From JAQVUB01 sp033809415 (GTDB lineage Bacteria; Verrucomicrobiota; Lentisphaeria; Oligosphaerales; Oligosphaeraceae), in NCBI GenBank assembly GCA_033809415.1, contig JAPXLT010000135.1, forward strand, positions 1 to 11,940: a DNA stretch of 11,940 nt, given 5' to 3'. This document shows, one piece after another, positions 1 through 7,100 of this stretch. Within the stretch, counting starts at the first letter, position 1. Each line of letters starts with the position of its first letter. Below the pieces are notes generated by a model, which saw nothing but the letters and a program-made list of their open reading frames with translations, was not told the origin of the DNA and did no database searches. Position numbers and translations under genes: made by a program.

Positions 1-128
1 CATCCAAGCTGCGACAGCGCCGCCTCGATGCGGCGTAATGGTTTTGGGTGGGTTCCGACCCCAGGTTCCGCAGTGCTCCGCACAGCTTCACCTGGGGTTA
101 CTCATGGTGCCGTCTCTACGAGACTTGA
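1..128. repeat. Structured intergenic repeat with three hairpins
   Basis: Three stem-loops stand in a row. CGCCGC/GCGGCG at 18-23/30-35 has a 6-base loop. CCCCAGG/CCTGGGG at 59-65/91-97 encloses an inner GTGC/GCAC stem at 73-76/80-83. GTCTC/GAGAC at 112-116/120-124 has a 3-base loop. No credible coding frame covers them. My impression is that the 'CCTGGGGTTACTCATGG ... GTCTCTACGAGAC' arrangement recurs between genes in PVC-group and other genomes as a dispersed, possibly REP-like element, but I cannot check this here. The left edge is cut by the window, so the full unit may be longer. An RNA role, such as a transcript end for a gene to the left, is possible but there is no T-tract. Confidence 0.5.
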
Positions 129-210
129 GAAGCTTGACCGCGAGCCGCATGGAAAGGCTTGGGGCGGGCTGACGTCTGCAACCCAGATGGGCGAATGATC
201 GGTTAGATCG

Positions 211-249
211 GAACTCAAAAAGTTCAAAAAATTTCTCAAAAATGAGAAA
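211..249 (-). terminator. AT-rich tandem hairpins, terminator-like on minus strand
   Basis: Two hairpins lie back to back: GAACT/AGTTC (211-215/221-225) and TTTCTCA/TGAGAAA (232-238/243-249, loop AAAA). Read on the minus strand, the second hairpin is followed at once by six T and then a second T-rich run, the form of an intrinsic terminator. However, no minus-strand gene lies immediately to the right, and the stem is mostly A-T. It could instead be part of an AT-rich dispersed repeat. Apart from this and the neighbouring repeats I see nothing in 129-391. Confidence 0.25.
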
Positions 250-326
250 GAGATTCAAGGTCAGCAACTTGCGCATCTGGTTTTTGAAAATCTTTCTGAA
301 AAAACAAGAAGTTTGAAGATAGTAGT

Positions 327-353
327 ACGAAAATTTTTTATAGGGGTTGTTGC
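327..353 (-). repeat. AT-rich dispersed repeat, copy in reverse orientation
   Basis: Read on the minus strand this stretch gives a GCAACA-ACCCCTATAAAAA-TTTTCGT pattern. It matches the plus-strand stretches near 3246-3270 (CAACCCTATAAAAATTTTCG) and 8814-8835 (CAACCTTATAAAACTTTCGTG). All copies are intergenic. Members differ by small indels, as expected of an old dispersed family. No function is evident. Confidence 0.5.
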
Positions 354-391
354 TTTGCTTTGATGGATGCGCCTGCTTCGGTGGCGCTGAC

Positions 392-421
392 TTGAAAATT
401 TGCAATCAGAGGGCATATTAT
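392..421 (+). promoter_or_regulatory. Promoter of the tRNA-His gene
   Basis: TTGAAA at 392-397 and TATTAT at 416-421 (5/6 matches each to the sigma-70 consensus) are separated by 18 bases. Transcription would begin about ten bases before the tRNA, a normal leader for RNase P processing. Placement fits well, but the call rests on motif match only. Confidence 0.45.
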
Positions 422-437
422 TGGAAGTAACCAAGAT

Positions 438-515
438 GGTGGCTGTAGCTCAGTTGGTTAGAGCGTCTGGTTGTGGCCCAGAAGGTCGCCGGTTCGAGCC
501 CGGTCAGTCACCCCA
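438..515 (+). tRNA. tRNA-His (anticodon GTG), CCA encoded
   Basis: The full cloverleaf can be folded by eye. The acceptor arm is 439-445 with 505-511 (one G-T pair). The D stem is GCTC/GAGC at 448-451/461-464. The anticodon stem is TCTGG/CCAGA at 466-470/478-482 with loop TTGTGGC, giving anticodon GTG at 473-475. The T arm is 488-492/500-504 with loop TTCGAGC. The discriminator is C at 512 and CCA is encoded at 513-515. G at 438 faces C512 and is the extra G-1 that bacterial tRNA-His carries and HisRS requires. It decodes CAC/CAU. It has its own promoter-like boxes upstream and an intrinsic terminator 14 bases downstream, so it is probably monocistronic. Confidence 0.97.
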
Positions 516-528
516 ATTTATATCTTTT

Positions 529-562
529 GCTCCAAACAGTCGCTGCTTGGAGCTTTTTTTTT
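529..562 (+). terminator. Intrinsic terminator after tRNA-His
   Basis: GCTCCAA (529-535) pairs with TTGGAGC (547-553). Inside, after one A-C mismatch, CAG/CTG pairs around a TCG loop. Nine T follow at once (554-562). This is a classic rho-independent terminator on the plus strand, closing the tRNA transcript before the ATPase gene. Confidence 0.9.
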
Positions 563-576
563 GCCATGAAAAAAGC

Positions 577-632
577 AAAAATCTTGAATCCGTGATTTTC
601 TGCTACTTGAAAAATCTTGAATCCGTGATTTT
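577..632 (+). repeat. Two tandem 23-nt direct repeats before the ATPase gene
   Basis: An identical 23-base unit beginning AAAAATCTTGAATCC and ending GTGATTTT occurs at 577-599 and 610-632, a period of 33 bases (about three helical turns). The second copy ends four bases before the AGGAG ribosome site of the ATPase gene, so both copies lie in its promoter/leader zone. The spacing and position would suit a pair of protein-binding sites, but I see no clear promoter boxes and the repeat could be a simple duplication. Confidence 0.75.
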
Positions 633-648
633 ACGTAGGAGTAGTGCT

Positions 649-2001
649 ATGAAGAGAAAAATTTATAATCAGCTTGTGAGCTGGAAACAAACGGATGCGC
701 AGAGGACCGCTTTGTTGATCGACGGTGCCAGACGCGTTGGGAAAAGTTACATCGCCAAAGAATTTGCTGAAAAGGAATATGAAAGTTACATTCTGATCGA
801 CTTCAACCGGGTTGGAAAAGAGGTCAAAGAGCTTTTTGAACGTTATCTGAATGACCTTGACACGCTGTTTTCTTACTTGAGCGCATTTTTCAATGTCCAG
901 CTGATTCCCGGAAAATCGCTGATTATTTTTGACGGGGTTCAGCTGTTCCCTAGAGCGCGTTCCGCCATCAAATATCTTGTTGCGGATGGAAGATATCATT
1001 ATTTGGAAACAGGTTCCCTAATGACGATCAAAGCGAACGTAGCGGACATTGTCATCCCCTCCGAAGAACGACACATCCGGATGTACCCGCTCGATTTTGA
1101 GGAGTTCCTTTGGGCAATGGGAAATACAACCATGGCGCCTTTCCTTGCAGATTGTTTTTCGGCACGCCGTCCTCTCGGCAATGCCATTCACAACAAGGCA
1201 ATGGATTATTTTCGTCAGTATCTGCTTGTGGGAGGAATGCCGCAGTCTGTGCAGGAATACGCAGATTCGCGAGATTTTGTAAAAACAGACATCGTCAAAC
1301 GCGACATTCTGACTCTTTATCGTGCTGACATCATCAAGCATGCCAATGGATACGAAAGAAAAGTGGAAGCAATATTTGATGAGATTCCGGCGCAGCTGCA
1401 ACGCCATAAAAAGACCTTCCGACTCTCTTCCATCGGCAAATCCGCCAGGTTCCGGGAGTATGAAGATGCTCTTTTCTGGCTTGATGATGCCATGATCATC
1501 AACAATTGCTATCGGACAACCGAACCGAACATCGGTCTGAAAATGAACAGAGAAAATACAACGCTTAAATGCTACATGGGCGATACTGGACTTTTAGTCA
1601 GCCATGCTTTTGATGAAAAGGCAATGGTCAATGAAGAGATTTACAAGAAACTCCTCAGCGGAAGACTGGAATTCAATGAGGGAATGATGATTGAAAATGC
1701 GGTTGCCCAAATGTTGACGGCCGCCGGACATAAATTGTATTTTTATTCCAATTCAAGCAGAGTGAACGCGGATGACCGCATGGAGATCGATTTCCTGATT
1801 GAAAAACCTGTCATTACAAGCGGGCACAATATCTCTCCGATCGAGGTAAAATCCGGGAAAAACTATACTTTTTCATCATTGCAGAAGTTTTGTCGGAAAT
1901 TTGCCCGGCAGTTGGACAGGCCATTGATTCTTCATTCCGGCGACATCATGGAAAAGGACGGCTTTCTGTGCCTGCCTTTGTATATGACCCCATTGTTGTA
2001 A
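649..2001 (+). CDS. AAA+ ATPase with DUF4143 C-terminal domain
   Basis: This 450-residue protein belongs to the widespread AAA_14/DUF4143 family of P-loop ATPases, whose cellular role is unsettled. The Walker A motif is G26-ARRVGK32-S33. The Walker B strand is SLIIFD95-G96-VQLFP. The family box METGSL-type (ETGSL) and MYPLDFEEFLWA follow. The C-terminal domain carries a PD-(D/E)XK-like signature, E379-I-D381-FLIEK and, after a short loop, E399-V-K401-SGK. The start at 649 is chosen because AGGAG (637-641) sits 7 bases upstream and the family begins near here; the frame is open further upstream but would run through the tRNA and its terminator. The residue after Walker B Asp is Gly (GGG), where the family usually has the catalytic Glu, so ATP hydrolysis may be impaired. 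It is probably transcribed alone; the next gene is on the opposite strand. Confidence 0.85.
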   Translation: MKRKIYNQLVSWKQTDAQRTALLIDGARRVGKSYIAKEFAEKEYESYILIDFNRVGKEVKELFERYLNDLDTLFSYLSAFFNVQLIPGKSLIIFDGVQLFPRARSAIKYLVADGRYHYLETGSLMTIKANVADIVIPSEERHIRMYPLDFEEFLWAMGNTTMAPFLADCFSARRPLGNAIHNKAMDYFRQYLLVGGMPQSVQEYADSRDFVKTDIVKRDILTLYRADIIKHANGYERKVEAIFDEIPAQLQRHKKTFRLSSIGKSARFREYEDALFWLDDAMIINNCYRTTEPNIGLKMNRENTTLKCYMGDTGLLVSHAFDEKAMVNEEIYKKLLSGRLEFNEGMMIENAVAQMLTAAGHKLYFYSNSSRVNADDRMEIDFLIEKPVITSGHNISPIEVKSGKNYTFSSLQKFCRKFARQLDRPLILHSGDIMEKDGFLCLPLYMTPLL

Positions 2002-2033
2002 CAGACCCATTACGACGTTAGGATCTGGGGCGG

Positions 2034-2072
2034 GTAAGGCGTCAGTGAACCTGGGTAAGCGAGGAATTCTTT
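2034..2072 (+). repeat. 39-nt repeat, inverted partner at 9173-9211
   Basis: The reverse complement of 9173-9211 matches this stretch at 37 of 39 positions without gaps; the core 2041-2072 has a single difference. The shared core reads GTCAGTGAACCTGGGTA then GCGAGGAATTC. The pair brackets the IclR-pseudopilin-glycosidase-GH16 block in opposite orientation. It may be two members of a dispersed intergenic family or the ends of an inverted or mobilised segment. Confidence 0.8.
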
Positions 2073-2097
2073 CGTTGTAAAAAATTGTCACCCAGCT

Positions 2098-2193
2098 TTA
2101 CTGAGGCATTACCTCGATCATGTATTCCGGATGCACGACAATTCCGGCGACGGCAGTGACTGATGCGGGCACCAAAACACGACCATCGGGCGG
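2098..2193 (-). pseudogene. Possible 3' remnant of a Rid-like (YjgF/RidA) gene
   Basis: Just downstream of the iclR-type gene on the same strand, but in another frame, 2193 down to the TAA at 2100-2098 encodes a peptide containing GRVLVPASVTAVAGI then VVHPEYMIEVMPQ. Its ending resembles the close of RidA/YjgF-family proteins, which typically finish with an Arg-rich beta strand and a '(L/I)IEI.A' stretch. No upstream part or start survives, and the reading frame runs back into the IclR gene out of frame. The resemblance is weak and the stretch is short, so chance is a fair alternative. Confidence 0.2.
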
Positions 2194-2209
2194 GCAGCAA
2201 AGGCTGCCC
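2192..2209 (-). terminator. GC-rich hairpin abutting the iclR-type stop codon
   Basis: GGGCAGC (2192-2198) and GCTGCCC (2203-2209) form a perfect 7-bp stem with a 4-base loop. On the minus strand it begins immediately after the TAA stop at 2212-2210. No T-tract follows, so it is not a textbook intrinsic terminator. It may protect the 3' end of the message or act in rho-dependent termination. Confidence 0.4.
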
Positions 2210-2974
2210 TTACCATTTCGCCATTCCGACTGTAATTTCCTGGGCTTTGCAGTGTAGCAGTTCGAAGATTTGCTCAGCACGTTTTCGGTTTGTGCGCTCG
2301 TACATCGCATAGCAACCCAGCGAGGCGACACAATCGCCGTTTTTCGTCATCACAGGCACAGCAATAGCATAACAAGCGGGCGTCTCATCCAGACAACCGC
2401 CAGCCAGGCGGATTTTTTTAAGTTCATGACGCAGATTGGCGACCGAACCGCACACTTCCGGCCAGGATTGCTCATCCGGCAACTGGTTATGTTGCAGAAA
2501 ACGCTCCAGCTGAAAGCGAGTCAACCAAGCCAACTTCACCCGTGTCGTTCGCATCGCATAGATATTTTCACTCGCATGCCACTCTGGATGGTAAAGGCAG
2601 TCCGTCTTCGTCTGTACCCGCAGCAGTTCAAGGCGTTTATTGTTTACTACAGTGACCAGAAGCAGACTCTCCCGTAGCTCCACCTCGATTTGCCGCATGA
2701 CCGGCTCAGCGACCTCGCATAGGCAGCGCAGTATTCCTGTCGAGCGTAGTAGCTGATAGCAACGGCTACCTTCCTGATACTCGCCATGGCGCAAACGTTG
2801 GGCGTAGCCACATTTCTCCATTGTCCGCAAAATATTACGCGAAACGTTCGGGGGTATACCAGACTGTTTTGCGATGTCAGACAACGTCAGCGGACGACCA
2901 TCCGCCGCGCAATCGATCAGTAGATTCAGAATGGATAGCGCCTTCTCTACGGATTTGACGGTCTCATACCCCAT
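2210..2974 (-). CDS. IclR-family transcriptional regulator
   Basis: This 254-residue protein has the normal length and layout of the IclR family: an N-terminal winged helix-turn-helix and a C-terminal effector-binding domain. The opening KSVEKALSILNLLI (residues 7-20) is the family's typical first helix. The helix-turn-helix spans about 29-58, with LSDIAKQSGIPPNVSRNILR, and the wing follows. The C-terminal domain (about 75-250) ends with a segment AIAVPV...DCVASLGCYAMYER that matches the family's ligand-pocket strands. Such proteins sense small organic acids, aromatics or sugars and act as dimeric repressors or activators. The ATG at 2974 is supported by AGGAG (2981-2985 on the complement, 6 bases from the start). 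The gene is divergent from the pseudopilin-glycosidase unit, so it is the obvious candidate regulator of that locus. The effector is unknown. Confidence 0.9.
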   Translation of the reverse strand: MGYETVKSVEKALSILNLLIDCAADGRPLTLSDIAKQSGIPPNVSRNILRTMEKCGYAQRLRHGEYQEGSRCYQLLRSTGILRCLCEVAEPVMRQIEVELRESLLLVTVVNNKRLELLRVQTKTDCLYHPEWHASENIYAMRTTRVKLAWLTRFQLERFLQHNQLPDEQSWPEVCGSVANLRHELKKIRLAGGCLDETPACYAIAVPVMTKNGDCVASLGCYAMYERTNRKRAEQIFELLHCKAQEITVGMAKW

Positions 2975-3075
2975 CGTTTTCTCCTGTCAAAAAATTGAAT
3001 TTGCGAGGAATAATCCCTGATTCGGCAACACTGACGATGGCAAGAAAATTTGTGGCATAACCGGCAATGGGTCTG

Positions 3076-3117
3076 TAGTGCGTAGTGCGTGGTGCGTGGT
3101 GCGTGGTGCGTGGTGCG
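3076..3117. repeat. Heptamer tandem array (TRGTGCG) x6
   Basis: Six perfect 7-base units run in tandem: TAGTGCG twice, then TGGTGCG four times. The array lies between the iclR-type gene and the pseudopilin promoter, has no open frame of its own, and shares the GGTGC core with the array at 11898-11939. Such short arrays grow and shrink by slippage. Confidence 0.9.
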
Positions 3118-3183
3118 GGTCAGACGTAGTGGACAGTGTGGACAAGATAAGGACATCTCCCCGCACCCCACGACGGTCAGGGC

Positions 3184-3234
3184 ATCACAACCGGGACGGC
3201 CGCGCCACTTTTTAAACCGCGTGCCATTTCATCC
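3184..3234 (-). repeat. 51-nt dispersed repeat, inverted partner at 7557-7607
   Basis: The reverse complement of this stretch aligns with 7557-7607 over 51 bases without gaps, 44 identical. The best conserved parts are GCGGTTTAAAAAGT and CCGTCCCGGTTGTGAT. The two copies bracket the pseudopilin-glycosidase gene pair. No start or ribosome site belongs to either copy, so short frames across it are unlikely to be translated. Judged to be a non-coding dispersed element. Confidence 0.8.
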
Positions 3235-3245
3235 GTCGAAGCAGC

Positions 3246-3295
3246 AACCCTATAAAAATTTTCGTGCTTTTTCGTGTGGTTCGTTGTTAAAAAAT
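3246..3295 (+). repeat. AT-rich dispersed repeat, plus-strand copy
   Basis: This copy contains CAACCCTATAAAAATTTTCG, then a TGCTTTTTCGTG run and TTCGTTGTTAAAAAA. It matches 8814-8850 over most of its length, with the inner 'TGTGGTTCG' part missing there, and 327-353 in reverse. Together with the heptamer array and the 51-nt element it fills most of 2987-3300. Confidence 0.6.
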
Positions 3296-3329
3296 GGGTT
3301 GTGGGCAGCAAGCGTCCATGAACCTGCAA

Positions 3330-3369
3330 ATTCAGCAGTACTGAATAAATATAACATTCTTTCGCGAAA
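3330..3369. promoter_or_regulatory. Two palindromes upstream of the pseudopilin promoter
   Basis: ATTCAG/CTGAAT (3330-3335/3341-3346, spacer CAGTA) and the perfect 10-base palindrome TTTCGCGAAA (3360-3369) lie 14-54 bases upstream of the -35 box at 3384. Their position suits activator or repressor sites, and IclR-family proteins bind short inverted repeats. Nothing ties them to the neighbouring IclR protein directly. Confidence 0.3.
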
Positions 3370-3383
3370 AGCCAATTGCATAC

Positions 3384-3411
3384 TTGACACATTTTAGCAT
3401 AGCAATAAATT
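3384..3411 (+). promoter_or_regulatory. Promoter of the pseudopilin-glycosidase unit
   Basis: A perfect TTGACA -35 box (3384-3389) is followed after 16 bases by TAAATT (3406-3411, 4/6 to TATAAT). The start of transcription would fall near 3418, giving a 5' leader of about 50 bases before the ATG at 3469. Confidence 0.55.
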
Positions 3412-3468
3412 ATTTTCGTAAATTGCCCGGTTTTCATTGTCAATATCAAACAAGCCAGGAGGAAAGCC

Positions 3469-4155
3469 ATGTACTTTTGTCGCCAAAAACACAGGTTTTG
3501 TTTTTTCACACTCATTGAGTTGCTCGTAGTGATAGCGATTATAGCTATTCTGGCGAGTATGCTTCTGCCTGCCCTGAGCAAAGCCAGGGCCAAGGCCATG
3601 ACCTCGACCTGCATGTCGAACTTCAAGCAAATATACCTTTTGCTGACCTTCTATGCGGATGACTATACCGTCCCGCCAAAGGCAGGATATTACGCAAACA
3701 ACGCCGCAAACCCCCATCGGCAGCTGAACTTCATTGACGGTGATGTGCCACGTCCTTGGACTACCGCCCTGTTGCAGCTCTATGCCGCCCCAAAAGCGAT
3801 TTTCATTTGTCCCGCAAAGCCTTTCAACCCCAAAAGCTTCGGCACGACACATGTCATCAACGGAAGAGTCTATCCCACCTCCTCCAATGAATACCTCGGC
3901 ATCGCCTTGAATTACAAATTGGACGGCTATCCTTGGGACAGCCGACAAGTAATCGGCAAAGTCGTCCTCAGTGAAACCCGCAGTGCTTGCCAGTTCCAGG
4001 CGTGGAAATACGTTGGCTTCTTCAACAACCCGCAAGCTTGGGACTGCGAACGCCACGGTACAAATAAAAACAACGCCATTTTCAATGATGGACATGGTGA
4101 GCACCGAAACTGGCGCGAAGCCTCCGCCGCCGGTATTCTCGATCCAACCCCCTAA
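3469..4155 (+). CDS. Pseudopilin-like protein (prepilin-type N-terminus, DUF1559-like)
   Basis: This 228-residue protein belongs to the type II secretion/type IV pilin-like class found in very many copies in Lentisphaerae and Planctomycetes. Residues 13-33 are the prepilin head: F13-TLIE17-LLVVIAIIAIL, with the conserved Glu at +5 and the long hydrophobic helix that anchors the protein in the inner membrane and packs into a pseudopilus. The globular part has a conserved C114-P115 box and an ending with H196, then ten residues, then D207-G208-H209, resembling the H-x9-DG motif of DUF1559-type proteins. The residue before the cleavage site is Phe12, not the usual Gly. AGGAGG (3457-3462) lies six bases before the ATG, fixing the start. 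Only 15 bases separate its stop from the next start, so the two genes are almost surely one operon. A role in secreting or displaying the partner enzyme is inference. Confidence 0.88.
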   Translation: MYFCRQKHRFCFFTLIELLVVIAIIAILASMLLPALSKARAKAMTSTCMSNFKQIYLLLTFYADDYTVPPKAGYYANNAANPHRQLNFIDGDVPRPWTTALLQLYAAPKAIFICPAKPFNPKSFGTTHVINGRVYPTSSNEYLGIALNYKLDGYPWDSRQVIGKVVLSETRSACQFQAWKYVGFFNNPQAWDCERHGTNKNNAIFNDGHGEHRNWREASAAGILDPTP

Positions 4156-4170
4156 ATAAAAAGGAACCGA

Positions 4171-7100
4171 ATGCTGTACATTCTACCCATGCTCCTCGCC
4201 GCCACCATATCAGTCACAGCCGCCGAAGTTTGCCTCATTCCGCCGGTATCTAATATTTTCAAGCATGAAACAGCTGCCAGACTGGCAAACTTCACTGCTA
4301 TTGGAGGAGAAACGTCCTGTCCCGTCCAAACTACATTGTTCTTGGCCAAGGATGGACAAAACCTTATCGCCGAATTCCTTTGCCAGGATTCTGACGGGGA
4401 AGCAATCGACATGATTATCGAGGATGGGGAATCTTTTGAACCGGGCAACTTGGAATCTGTTGCCATTGTGCTGGGATTAGATGATGCTGCATCAGAAAGC
4501 CTTGCCTTTGGCGGTTACGATGGCGCCTATGGTAAGAAGGCGGCAGTGCGCCACTACTATGAGTTTCATTGCAGCCGTGCTGGGCATCTATATCGCCGCT
4601 ACAACGAAACACCATTACCTATTCCTGGATTCACTGCCGAAGTCACAAGGGCAGCGGGCAGATGGGCGGCTCGTTTGGTCATCCCACTCGCCTCCGCCGG
4701 CATCGACGCCCAAGCGAAAACAGCCCTTCATTTCAACGCCTTTCGCTTTTACCGCATGAATATGTATGGCTGGCACTTGCCAGCCTTTGGCGGATACGCT
4801 GCGATGCCTTTCCGACCACTGCATTTTCTGTCGCCAGCTGAGGCTGACAAGGCTACTCAGGAAACGCTGTTTCAGGTGGAGACGCCAAGAGAATCCGTCC
4901 CCGAGGCAAAATATTTTCATTATTATCCACTGAAACAAGTCTTCGCAGCCAGAATCGCCGGAGGTAGTGGCCTTGCAGAACTCCGGGTCGAGGGCGGTCA
5001 GGCGAAAACTGCTCGTCTACTATCCGGGCACATCCTCAACTTGGAAGTTCCTTGCCCCTTGGCTCCAGGCGCCAAGGCGAAGGCTCAGGTGTTCCTAGAT
5101 GGACAAGTCATCGGAACAGCAGAAGGACAAGGCTGTGCCAAGCCTTCTTGGGCTGACACTAAGGCTGGCAAGGAATACGTAGACGGCCGTGTACCATATC
5201 CTTTCGTCCCTCCAATCCTCGATGGCAAAAAGCTGAAACTGCTGGCCACGGAATGGGAGTTTGCCGATTCAGCGCTACCAACAGGAGCCGCTGCGAAAGG
5301 CGGAAGAATCATCTCCGCTCCAATCAGAATTGAGGCAATGGCCGACGGTCATATGCTGCCGATCCACCCACTGGAAAAGCTTATTCCTGTGGGGGATGGC
5401 GCCATCGAGTTCAGAAGCGGAGAAGGTAGGGGGATAGAAATCAGGACACACGTTGATTTCGATGGTCTGGCGACGATCCGCTTCCGCCTCCAGGGCATCG
5501 AAATGGAAGAATTGGATTCCTTGCAAATAAGGATTCCCTTGGCAAAAGGACTGGCACGAAAATTAATCCGCGCTTCCAGCCAGGAACTCTTCACCGTGGG
5601 CACTGGAACCATGACAATGAATGCAACCTCCGGCTGGCTCGGCAGCCTCGACCGCGGACTAGCTTTCGATTTCCAGGGTACCGCCTTTCTTTCCAACGCG
5701 AACGGATTGCAAATAAAAATTGAAAAGACTCCAGAGGGCACCTCTGAAATCTATTTCAATCTAATAAGTTCAAAGGGAGAAGGCAAGGGTCACAATGGCG
5801 TCTTCCAGTTCTACCTTCTTCCTACCCCCGTACGCAATGACAATATCCCACTTCTTATGGACAATATGCGCCTCTGGTTCGAAAACTGGTCCGACTATCA
5901 GGGCTATCCTGACCTGGCAAAAATCCCTCAAGCCAAGGCAAAAGCCGCAGAAGCACATGCCGAAAACCGACGCTTCTATGTGTACTTCTCATCAGTCCTA
6001 GCCGAGGACGCCCCGGGCTGTGCCCCCCTTGCCGCCGAACTTTTCGCCCCACCAAAACGTACTTGGTACCGCCGAGCATACAATCCAGGCAAGGATGTCC
6101 CCTGTCATGTCATCTGCTTCCGCCAAAGTGCCGGAGACTTGATTCTTGATGGTGCCGAGAAGCTGGCCACTGAAGCCGACATCGACGGTGTCTACCTGGA
6201 TGGTCCAGCTTTCACCTTCGAATGCCACAACCCCTCACACCTTTGCGATGACGCCTTGTCCATTCAGTGGGAAGGGGACTGGAATTCTGGTCGTGTAAGC
6301 GGACAACGCGCCTTTCTCAAACGTCTCCGCGGCATCTTTGACTCGAGAGGACATAAATTTCCCCTCTGGGTCCACAACGGCGGCGGCTTATCCTTCGTGA
6401 CCCTTTCCCTCTGTGACTACTACTTTGATGGCGAACAACTCAGCCGCTATCGGAAAGGCTACCTCCTGGAACCGGAAAAGCTCCTGTACAACTACTCCGG
6501 ACACCCCTTCGGCTTCCGCGGAATCTTTCTGCCCCAGCTCTATTTCCGCTCAGGCAACGACAACCGTTTTGCTCTTCCGTGGAGCCTTCCCCACGGAATT
6601 GAATCCTCTGGACACGGAAAGCTCCAGAAATATGTCACAGGCTGGTGGCAACGCACAGATGCAGTCTTTCATCCCTATTGGGAAAAGGATAACAATGTGA
6701 TACTGAAGAATGACGTCAAAGATGCCCTTGTCTCCTGGTGGCAAGGGGACAATGAAATACTGCTCGTCGCCTCTCATCTCCGCTACACCGGCGCGCAAAA
6801 CCTCAGGCTCGATTTGTCTTCCTTTGCCAAACCACTTGTTGCCCGATGCTTGAACGCCCCGGAAGACTTTGTCTTCGCCGACGGATTGCTCTCTTTCACC
6901 GTCCCTGAAGGCGACATGCGTCTTTTCCTGCTATCAGCAAAAACACCGCCAATGGAAACGGAAACTGCCTTCATTCCCCAACGCTGGGACATCTCCGGAG
7001 GCACAGGAGAAGGTGGCGAGTATCCCCTCCGATTACAGTCGAAGCTGCATGCACCAGAGGCCTACATCAGCCGCAATTTGCCCGAGACCTACGAATTGGA

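Noticed and set aside
88..405. Minus-strand frame over the left repeat and AT-rich hairpins
   Set aside because: It consists of repeat and low-complexity sequence, with no domain and no ribosome site.
566..595. Nine-codon frame ahead of the ATPase gene as a leader peptide
   Set aside because: It starts inside the terminator tail without a ribosome site, and overlaps the first copy of the direct repeat.
400..648. Upstream open extension of the ATPase reading frame
   Set aside because: It runs straight through the tRNA-His gene and its terminator. AGGAG before the ATG at 649 and the family's normal start support the shorter protein.
3076..3117. CRISPR-like array
   Set aside because: Units are 7 bases with no spacers; a simple heptamer tandem array.
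3394..4104. Long minus-strand frame (236 codons) opposite the pseudopilin
   Set aside because: It lies antisense to a well-supported gene, has no recognisable domain and no ribosome site; a shadow of codon bias on the other strand.
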